Source of the DNA: SAR202 cluster bacterium
GTDB taxonomy: Bacteria > Chloroflexota > Dehalococcoidia > Lucifugimonadales > Australimonadaceae
Assembly (NCBI GenBank): GCA_016872415.1
Contig: VGZX01000004.1
Location: 1 to 64,000 of the forward strand
DNA: 64,000 nt
Direction of reading: 5' to 3'
The translations under genes and the position numbers were made by a program. A model generated the notes under the pieces. It did no database searches, was not told the DNA's origin, and saw only the letters and a program-made list of their open reading frames with translations. Positions 48,826 through 56,236 of the stretch are shown in pieces (within the stretch, counting starts at the first letter, position 1; the number at the start of each line of letters is the position of its first letter).

Positions 48826-48878
48826 GAGGTCACCGGTGATGCGCGACATGTGCCGAACCCGCCGGGGGTGGTTGAGCG

Positions 48879-49577
48879 ATGCCGACGCGATTTGACGGCT
48901 TTCCGTCCAACGCACGGCAGGTGCCGGTGCCCGCGCCGCTGCTGGGTGACCTGCTGTCGGCCATCGACGACGTCGCCGAGCTGAAGTGCACGTTGCGCTT
49001 CTTCTGGCACCTTGCCCAGGAACGAGGCTCGCCGCGCGCCGTGCCCGCCGAGCGCCTCCGCGACGACGACGTGCTGCGCGCCGCTCTCGGCTCGCCGGAT
49101 GCGGTCGCGCGAGGCCTGGATGCCGCCGTCGAGCGTGGTACGCTCTTGCTCGGCGCGCTGGCCGATGGCAGCATGGCGTATCTCGCGCATACGCCGGAGC
49201 ACCGCCGGTTCGCCTCGTCGAGCGGCGCCGCCAAGCCCACCCAAGGCACGGTGCCGGCGGCCGCCCGTGCTGGCGCCCCGGAAGTGCCCAATGTCTATGC
49301 ACTCTACGAGCAGCATATCGGCCTGCTAACGCCTATGATGGCGGATGTGCTGCGCGATGCCGAGCAGACCTACCCGGCCTACTGGATCGAGGAAGCGTTC
49401 CGAGAGGCCGTGTTGAGCAACCGGCGCAGCTGGCGGTATGTCCAACGCATCCTCGAACGGTGGGCGACGGAAGGACGAGGCGATGGAACGCATGGAAAGT
49501 CTGGGGGACATCCTCCGGCGCTTACAGCGGCAGAGTATGTCCGCCGCTATGGGCGAAACACCGGTCGCCGAGCCTGA
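48879..49577 (+). CDS. DnaD-domain replication protein
   Basis: NVYALYEQHIGLLTPMMADVLRDAEQTYPAYWIEEAFREAVLSNRRSWRYVQRILERWATEGRGDG: DnaD/DnaB_2 C-terminal domain. Confidence 0.9.
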   Translation: MPTRFDGFPSNARQVPVPAPLLGDLLSAIDDVAELKCTLRFFWHLAQERGSPRAVPAERLRDDDVLRAALGSPDAVARGLDAAVERGTLLLGALADGSMAYLAHTPEHRRFASSSGAAKPTQGTVPAAARAGAPEVPNVYALYEQHIGLLTPMMADVLRDAEQTYPAYWIEEAFREAVLSNRRSWRYVQRILERWATEGRGDGTHGKSGGHPPALTAAEYVRRYGRNTGRRA

Positions 49578-50919
49578 GCCGTCGATCGCGGTGCCGCCGT
49601 GCCCCATCTGCGGCGGACGCGGGTGGGTGCGGCACGACGTCGCGCCCGGACACGCCGATTTCGGCAAGGCGTTCCCCTGCACCTGCCAGCAGCAAGCAAG
49701 CGTCGACCAGCGCCTCGCGCGCCTGCGCCGCTTCTCCAACATGGGGGTGCTCGCTCGCGTCACGTTCGAGCGCACCGATGCTCAAGGCCGCGGCTCCACG
49801 GCCGATGCGCGTGCCCGCTTCCAGGCCGCTCTCGATGTCGCCCGCCGCTACGCGGAGTCGCCCGACGGGTGGCTGACGCTCTCCGGCGCGAGCGGCACCG
49901 GCAAGACGCACCTCGCCGCCGCCATCGCCAACCGGTGCATGGAGCGCGGCCTGCCCGTTTTCTTCGCGTTCGTGCCGGACCTGCTCGATCATCTCCGTGC
50001 GTCGTTCAACCCGGAGAACGAGGTTTCCTACGACGACCTCTTCGAGCAGGTGAAGTCGATTCCGGTCCTCGTTCTCGACGACCTTGGCATGCAGAGCAGC
50101 ACGCCCTGGGCCGAGGAGAAGCTCTTTCAAGTGCTCAACCACCGCTTTGTCAGCGGGCTGCCCACCATCATCACCACCAATTTGCCGGTCGAGCAGATGG
50201 ACGCCCGCCTGCAGAGCCGGCTGCTGGACCCGCAGATCGGCGCGGCGCTCGACCTGGGGCGGGCCGATAGCCCCACGATGCCCGGCATTGGCGCCGTGCC
50301 TCCCGCATTGCTGCGCGTGATGACGTTCGAGACGTTCAAGCTCGGCTTGACCGATCCGGCGGCTCGCCGGCAATTGCGCGCGGCGTTCGACTTCGCGGTG
50401 TCCTATGCCCGCCACCCCGAGGGATGGTTCGTGCTGCTGGGCAACTCCGGCTGCGGCAAGACGCACCTGGCAGTCGCCGTCGCCAACGAGCGGCTGCGCG
50501 CCGGCGGGGACGTCTTTTTCGCCTTCGTCCCGGACCTGCTCGACCACCTGCGCTACACGTTCAGCCCGGACAGCCGCGTGACCTACGACGAGCTGTTCGA
50601 CCGCGTGCGGCAGACGCCGCTGCTCATCCTCGACGACCTCGGGGCGCAGAGCAGCACTCCCTGGGCTCAAGAAAAGCTCTACCAGATCATCGTCCACCGC
50701 CATAACGCGCGGCTCGCCACGATCGTCACGACGCGCGGGCTGCCGCCGAATGCCGGCGACCCGATCACCTCGCGATTGAACGACCCCGGTAGCGGCGAAG
50801 TTCACCCGCTCGACTTGGTGCCCGACCACCGCCAGTCCGGCGGCGGGCGGCCCCGGTCCGCCCCGCCTGGCCCGCCGCCGTCGCCACGACCGCCGTACCA
50901 GGGCAGAGGGCGGTCGTAG
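49483..50919 (+). CDS. DnaC/IstB-like helicase loader with two tandem AAA+ domains
   Basis: Zn-like CPICGGRGW...CTC; P-loops GASGTGKTHLA (about 49882) and GNSGCGKTHLA (about 50440); Walker B VLVLDDLG and LLILDDLG; repeated FFAFVPDLLDHLR...SSTPWA.EKL block. Confidence 0.92.
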   Translation: MERMESLGDILRRLQRQSMSAAMGETPVAEPEPSIAVPPCPICGGRGWVRHDVAPGHADFGKAFPCTCQQQASVDQRLARLRRFSNMGVLARVTFERTDAQGRGSTADARARFQAALDVARRYAESPDGWLTLSGASGTGKTHLAAAIANRCMERGLPVFFAFVPDLLDHLRASFNPENEVSYDDLFEQVKSIPVLVLDDLGMQSSTPWAEEKLFQVLNHRFVSGLPTIITTNLPVEQMDARLQSRLLDPQIGAALDLGRADSPTMPGIGAVPPALLRVMTFETFKLGLTDPAARRQLRAAFDFAVSYARHPEGWFVLLGNSGCGKTHLAVAVANERLRAGGDVFFAFVPDLLDHLRYTFSPDSRVTYDELFDRVRQTPLLILDDLGAQSSTPWAQEKLYQIIVHRHNARLATIVTTRGLPPNAGDPITSRLNDPGSGEVHPLDLVPDHRQSGGGRPRSAPPGPPPSPRPPYQGRGRS

Positions 50920-50922
50920 CCG

Positions 50923-51312
50923 ATGGCCCAGCATTGCGAGTTCTGCGAAATCGTCGCGAGGCGAGCGCCCGCCGCCATCCGCTACGAGGACGACGAGGTG
51001 ATGGCGTTTCACAACCGCCTCACATGGGTGCCGGTCATGCTGCTCATCGTGCCCCGGCGGCATCTGGACCAGCGCCAGTTCTGGTTGTCGCCATTGTTCG
51101 CCATGGCCGCGCAGGTCGCCGTCCGCCTCGGCGACACCGACTGCCCGAACGGTTACCGGCTCGTGTCCAACTTCGGCGAGGACGCGCTGCAGACGCAGGC
51201 CCACGGCCACCTGCACGTCATCGGCGGCGCGGGCCTCGGCCTCTACATCGACTTCCCCGGCAAGGGCGACTTCTGGCTGCATATGTACGGCGGCCACCGG
51301 GAGCTCGAGTGA
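50923..51312 (+). CDS. HIT-family protein
   Basis: CEFCEIVARRAPA..YEDDEVMAFHNRL..LLIVPRRHL..GEDALQTQAHGHLHVIGG (HxHxH). Confidence 0.93.
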   Translation: MAQHCEFCEIVARRAPAAIRYEDDEVMAFHNRLTWVPVMLLIVPRRHLDQRQFWLSPLFAMAAQVAVRLGDTDCPNGYRLVSNFGEDALQTQAHGHLHVIGGAGLGLYIDFPGKGDFWLHMYGGHRELE

Positions 51313-51689
51313 CCGTGCCCACCGTCATCTGGGTCGGCCTTGGCGGCTTCATCGGGGCATCGGCGCGCTACCTGGTTGCTGTCGCCGTGGCGCGCGTGTT
51401 CGCGCCGCCGTTCCCGTGGGGCACCGTCACCGTCAACCTCGCCGGCTCGCTGCTCATCGGCATCGTCACCGCCCTTGCCGAAACCCGCGGCATGCTGTCC
51501 ACCGAGGCGCGCTTCTTCCTGGTCACCGGCGTGCTTGGTGGCTTCACCACCTTCTCGGCCCTGAGCATGGAGACCTACGCCCTGCTGCGCGCGGGGAGTT
51601 GGGCGCTCGCGCTTGGCAGCGTCGCGCTGCAGCTGGCGTTGGGCGTCTCCGCCGCCGCCATCGGCTATGCGTTCGCGCGCGGCCAGTAA
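51309..51689 (+). CDS. crcB: Fluoride efflux channel CrcB/Fluc
   Basis: GLGGFIGASARYLV..PWGTVTVNLAGSLLIGIVTAL..FFLVTGVLGGFTTFSALSMETYALLRAG; GTGA overlap with HIT gene. Confidence 0.95.
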   Translation: MTVPTVIWVGLGGFIGASARYLVAVAVARVFAPPFPWGTVTVNLAGSLLIGIVTALAETRGMLSTEARFFLVTGVLGGFTTFSALSMETYALLRAGSWALALGSVALQLALGVSAAAIGYAFARGQ

Positions 51690-51719
51690 CCGCCCTTGCC
51701 CGCGCTGTTGTAGAATCGT

Positions 51720-52036
51720 CGAAGGATCCGCGATGAAGGGAAGTAGTAGGGGCGTCCTGGTCGAAGCGAGCCGGCGGAGGGCCTCATTTCAGGCCCTCAA
51801 GCGGTGGAAGGCCGGTGATCCGTGGCACCCCGAACTCATCCTGGAGCGGCTCGCCCGAGCCCCGGCATCGCCGAGGTTAGGGCAGCGGCGCGCACCGTTA
51901 CCGCGCGATGAGCAGTCCCGGCGAGGGCCTGTGAGGCTGTCGCTCGGCGGAGCGCATTCCCTCGCGGCTGGCAAGGCCGGGGAACGAGGGTGGCACCGCG
52001 GGAATTCCTACCCGTCCCTTTGTGGGGCGGGTTTTT
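51720..52036 (+). promoter_or_regulatory. T-box leader, leucine-specific (specifier CUC), upstream of leuS
   Basis: GCGATGAAGGGAAGTAGTAGG 5' Stem I motif, AGCGAGCCGGCGG, GGTGGAAGGCCGG, specifier context GAA-CTC-A (51835-51837), T-box AGGGTGGCACCGCGG (51987-52001), terminator below. Confidence 0.93.
52010..52036 (+). terminator. Regulated terminator of the T-box leader
   Basis: ACCCGTCCC-TTTGT-GGGGCGGGT-TTTTGTTT. Confidence 0.85.
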
Positions 52037-52092
52037 GTTTGCGGCCGGCGAGGCGACACGCCTTCATTGGACAACTTTCGGTGGAGCGGAAG

Positions 52093-54573
52093 ATGGTAAC
52101 GACGCGGATGGTGCAGTTGCGCTACGACCCCAAGACGATCGACGGCAAATGGCAGTCGCGGTGGGCGGCCGATGGTCTCTATCGCGTGTCCGATGACGAC
52201 CCACGCCCACGGTGGTACGCCCTCACCATGTTTCCGTACCCCTCCGGCGACCTGCACATCGGCCACTGGTACGCGATGTCGCCGTCGGACGCGCACGCCC
52301 GCTTCATGCGGATGCGCGGCTTCAATGTGCTGCACCCCATGGGGTTCGACGCGTTTGGACTGCCCGCCGAGAACGCGGCCATCAAGCGCGGCATTCATCC
52401 GCACACGTGGACGATGGCGAACATCGAGCGCATGCGCGGCCAGCTGCGCTCCATGGGCACCGTCTACGACTGGAGCCGCGAGGTCGTCACCTGCCAGCCC
52501 GCGTATTACAAATGGAACCAGTGGTTCTTCCTGCGGATGCTGGAGAAGGGCCTGGTCTACCGCGCCAACGCGCCGGTCAACTGGTGCCCCGGCTGCAACA
52601 CCGTGCTCGCCAACGAGCAGGTCGTCGACGGCAAGTGCGAGCGTTCCGGCGATGTGGTGATCCGGCGCGAAATGGAGCAATGGTTTTTCAAGATCACCGC
52701 CTACGCCGACGAGCTGCTCGACTTTTCCGGACTCATCGAGTGGCCCGAGCGTATCAAGACGATGCAGGCTAACTGGATCGGCCGTAGCGAAGGAGTGGAG
52801 ACGTCGTTCGACATCTCCGAGTACGGGTTGGCGGACCGGGACATCCGCGTCTTCACGACGCGTATTGACACGATCTTCGGCGTGACGTTCATGGCGCTGG
52901 CTCCCGAACACCCGCTCGTCGCGAAGTTGACGTCCGCCGACCGGCGCGCCGCCGTCGACGCCTACGTCCAGGCCGCCCGCGAGGCGAGCGAGGTCGAGCG
53001 CCTCTCCACGGAGCGCGAGAAGACCGGTGTCTTCATCGGCGCCTACGCCACGAACCGGCTGAACGGCGAGCGAGTGCCGATTTACGCGGCCGACTACGTG
53101 CTCGCGAGCTATGGCACGGGAGCCGTGATGGGGGTGCCCGCGCACGACGAGCGTGACTTCGTGTTCGCCAAAAAGTACGGCATTCCGATCAAGGTCGTGA
53201 TCGCGCCGCTCGGCTGGAGCGAGGGTGACGAGCTGCCGGCGGCTTACGTCGACAAGGCCGGTGGCACTCAGGTCCATTCCGGCAGGTTCTCCGGCATGCC
53301 GCAGGCCGAGGGCTACAAGGCCATCGCCGACGAGATCGAGGCGAAGGGCTGGGGCCGGCGCACGGTCGGCTATCGCATGCGCGACTGGCTCATCTCACGG
53401 CAACGGTACTGGGGCACCCCCATTCCCATCGTCTACTGCGCGCGCGACGGCGCCGTGCCGGTGCCCTACGATCAGCTGCCCGTGATGCTGCCCGAGGATG
53501 CCGAGTTCAAGCCGACGGGCGAGTCGCCGCTCGCCCGGCATGCGGGCTTCGTGAACACGACGTGCCCCCGGTGCGGTGACCCGGTGACGCGCGAGACCGA
53601 TACGATGGACACCTTCGTCGATTCCTCGTGGTATTTCTTGCGTTATGTCAGCCCGCACTACGAAGAAGGCCCGGCCGACCCACGGTCGGCGCGTCACTGG
53701 TGCCCCGTGAACCAATACACCGGCGGGGCCGAACACGCCACGATGCACCTGCTGTACGCGCGCTTCTTCACGAAGGCGATGCGCGACCTCGGCGTCGTCG
53801 AGTTCGGCGAACCGTTCCTGCGCCTGTTCAACCAGGGCACGATCCTGTCGAACCACATGAAGATGAGCAAGAGCCGTGGGAACGTGGTCGCGCCTGATGA
53901 GTACGTTGGCGAGCTGGGCGCCGATGTGGTCCGCCTTTACCTGATGTTCCTCGGCCCGTGGGAGGGTGGCGGCGACTGGAGCGATACCGGCATCAATGGT
54001 GTCGCCCGGTGGGTAAACCGCCTGTGGGACCTCGCGACCAAGCCCGTCGGCACGCTGCCCGCCATCGACGGCTCGGCCGACCGTGAGGTCACGCGACTGT
54101 TGCACCAGACCATCAAGAAAGCCATTGGCGATTACGAGGCATTCAAATACAACACCGCTATTGCCGCCATGATGGAGTTCACGAATAACTTGGCACCCGT
54201 GCACGAGGCCGGCGCCGTCTCGGCGTCCGTCTACCGGCAGGCCATCCATGACCTGCTGCTGCTGCTCGCCCCTATGGCGCCACACATCACCGAGGAGCTG
54301 TGGGAGCGTGCCGGACATCGTTACAGCATCCACCAGCGGTCGCTGCCAACGTGGGACGAGCGCTTGGCCGCCGCCGACGAGGTGACGCTGGTGGTGCAGG
54401 TGAACGGCAAGGTGCGCGACCGCATCACCGTGCCCGCTGACACGAACGAGGAGGCGGCCAAGAGCGTCGCGCTCGCCAGCGACAAGGTGCGTCAGTTCAC
54501 GGAGGGCAAGCAGGTGGGCCAGGTCATCTTCGTCCCCGGCCGCTGGCTGGTCAGCGTGGTGGTGAAGGGGTAG
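52093..54573 (+). CDS. leuS: Leucyl-tRNA synthetase
   Basis: YALTMFPYPSGDLHIGHWYAMSPSDA, NVLHPMGFDAFGLPAENAAI, MVNWCPGC-like VNWCPGCNTVLANEQV, VPAHDERDFVFA, DTMDTFVDSSWYFLRYVSP, KMSKSRGNVV. True start ATG 52093 or 52108, not 51613. Confidence 0.97.
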   Translation: MVTTRMVQLRYDPKTIDGKWQSRWAADGLYRVSDDDPRPRWYALTMFPYPSGDLHIGHWYAMSPSDAHARFMRMRGFNVLHPMGFDAFGLPAENAAIKRGIHPHTWTMANIERMRGQLRSMGTVYDWSREVVTCQPAYYKWNQWFFLRMLEKGLVYRANAPVNWCPGCNTVLANEQVVDGKCERSGDVVIRREMEQWFFKITAYADELLDFSGLIEWPERIKTMQANWIGRSEGVETSFDISEYGLADRDIRVFTTRIDTIFGVTFMALAPEHPLVAKLTSADRRAAVDAYVQAAREASEVERLSTEREKTGVFIGAYATNRLNGERVPIYAADYVLASYGTGAVMGVPAHDERDFVFAKKYGIPIKVVIAPLGWSEGDELPAAYVDKAGGTQVHSGRFSGMPQAEGYKAIADEIEAKGWGRRTVGYRMRDWLISRQRYWGTPIPIVYCARDGAVPVPYDQLPVMLPEDAEFKPTGESPLARHAGFVNTTCPRCGDPVTRETDTMDTFVDSSWYFLRYVSPHYEEGPADPRSARHWCPVNQYTGGAEHATMHLLYARFFTKAMRDLGVVEFGEPFLRLFNQGTILSNHMKMSKSRGNVVAPDEYVGELGADVVRLYLMFLGPWEGGGDWSDTGINGVARWVNRLWDLATKPVGTLPAIDGSADREVTRLLHQTIKKAIGDYEAFKYNTAIAAMMEFTNNLAPVHEAGAVSASVYRQAIHDLLLLLAPMAPHITEELWERAGHRYSIHQRSLPTWDERLAAADEVTLVVQVNGKVRDRITVPADTNEEAAKSVALASDKVRQFTEGKQVGQVIFVPGRWLVSVVVKG

Positions 54574-54578
54574 GCGTC

Positions 54579-55059
54579 TTGACCCTTACCGTCCGCCACG
54601 GCACGATGGCCGACTACGAGGCGTTGGCGGTGCTGTATCGGCAGACGGACGAGTACCACGCGCGCATCGAGCCGCGTCTCATGCGCGTGCCGGACGGTCC
54701 GTCGCGGCCGCCATCGCTGGTCCAGTCGGTGACCGATGATCCGGAGTCGGCGTTGCTGGTGGCGGAGGGCGCCGGCGGCGCGCTGCTGGGCACCCTCATC
54801 GTGCGGCTATCGAAGCCGTGGAGCGATCCGCGATCGGTGCCGCTCCAGTTCGCCGAGGTGAGCGATCTCGTCGTGACCGAGCGCGCGGCGCACCAGTGTC
54901 GCCAAGGCGTTGATGGAAGCGGCGGAGGCGTGGGCGCGCGAGCACGGGGCCGCCGGCCTCAGCCTTGGCCTGTTCGCCAGCAATGAATCCGCGCTCAGCC
55001 TCTACAAGACGCTTGGATTCGAGATCAGTTCGTTCCGCATGCGGAAATTCCTCGACTAG
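54579..55059 (+). pseudogene. GNAT-family acetyltransferase, frameshifted
   Basis: TLTVRHGTMADYEALAVLYRQTDEYHARIEPRL...EVSDLVVTERA then, in another frame, RRTSVAKALMEAAEAWAREHGAAGLSLGLFASNESALSLYKTLGFEISSFRMRKFLD*. Break at gcgcgcgg around 54881-54890. Confidence 0.88.
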
Positions 55060-56186
55060 TCGCCCTGTGTCCTGCCCAGCGCCTCATCCACGGTGATGCA
55101 CGGCAGCCGGAGCGCCTCCGCCACCGCCGCGTTGGTCAGTCTGCCCTGGTGGGTGTTCAGCCCCGAAGCCAGCGCCGGGTCCAGCCGCATCGCCTCCAGC
55201 GGGCCGTGGTGGGCGATAGCGATGACGTAGGGCAATGTGGCGTTGGTCAGCGCCATGGTCGACGTGCGGGGCACGGCACCGGGCATGTTCGTCACGCAGT
55301 AGTGGATCACGCCGTCCACCTCGTAGACCGGGTCGTGGTGCGACGTCGGCCGGGTCGTCTCGATGCACCCGCCTTGGTCGACCGCCACATCGACGATCAC
55401 GGCGCCCGGCTTCATCGAGGCCACCATCCGTCGCGTGACGACGCGGGGGGCCGATGCCCCCGCGATGAGCACCGCCCCAATCACCAGGTCGGCATCGCGC
55501 ACCGCCTCGGCGATGGAGCTGCTCGACGCGACGACCGTTTCGAAGCTGCCACGCAACACCTCGGTGAGGTAACGGAGGCGTGGCGCGCTCTTGTCGATGA
55601 TCGTCACGTGGGCGCCCATGCCGAGCGCGATGATCGCCGCATTCGTGCCCACGGTGCCCGCGCCGATGACCACCGCCTTCGCCGGAGGCACGCCGGGCAC
55701 GCCCCCAAGTAGCGTGCCCATGCCGCCGAAGTGGCGCTCCAAGTAGCGCGCGCCGATTTGCGCGGATAGGCGCCCCGCGACTTCGCTCATGGGTTGCAGC
55801 AATGGGAGCGAACCGTCGGGCAGGCGCACGGTCTCGTAGGCTATGCCGGTGGTCTGGTGGCGTAGCAGCGCCTCGGCGGCCTCGCGCGCCGCCGCGAGGT
55901 GCAAGTAGGTGAACAGCGTGAGCCCCGGCCTCAGGTAGCCGAGCTCCGGTCCCAGCGGCTCCTTCACCTTCACCACGAGGTCGCACTTGCTGAACAGCAC
56001 CGATGGGTCGTCCACGATGTCGGCGCCGGCGGCCACGTACTGCTCGTCGGTGAAGCCGCTGCCGGCTCCGGCGTTGCGTTGCACGTACACGTCGTGACCT
56101 GCGTCTTCCAGCGCCTGCGCGCCGGTTGGCGTGAGTGCCACGCGGTTCTCGCCGTCCTTGATTTCCCGGGGTATGCCGATGCCCAC
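55056..56186 (-). CDS. ald: Alanine dehydrogenase
   Basis: GIPREIKDGENRVALTPTGAQAL, DLVVKVKEPLGPE, VVIGAGTVGTNAAIIALGMGAHVTIID, DVAVDQGGCIETTRPTSHHDPVYEVDGVIHYCVTNMPGAVPRTSTMALTNATLPY. Confidence 0.97.
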   Translation of the reverse strand: MGIGIPREIKDGENRVALTPTGAQALEDAGHDVYVQRNAGAGSGFTDEQYVAAGADIVDDPSVLFSKCDLVVKVKEPLGPELGYLRPGLTLFTYLHLAAAREAAEALLRHQTTGIAYETVRLPDGSLPLLQPMSEVAGRLSAQIGARYLERHFGGMGTLLGGVPGVPPAKAVVIGAGTVGTNAAIIALGMGAHVTIIDKSAPRLRYLTEVLRGSFETVVASSSSIAEAVRDADLVIGAVLIAGASAPRVVTRRMVASMKPGAVIVDVAVDQGGCIETTRPTSHHDPVYEVDGVIHYCVTNMPGAVPRTSTMALTNATLPYVIAIAHHGPLEAMRLDPALASGLNTHQGRLTNAAVAEALRLPCITVDEALGRTQGD

Positions 56187-56236
56187 GATGGTCTCCTACG
56201 TGCCGTCAGACCCTTGCCGACGGCTGCTTAGTCCGC

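Noticed and set aside
47509-49302. 597-aa minus-strand ORF antisense to dnaB
   Set aside because: Antisense shadow; dnaB on the plus strand has complete motifs.
51200-51308. Fluoride riboswitch for crcB
   Set aside because: crcB overlaps the HIT gene by GTGA; no room and no motif.
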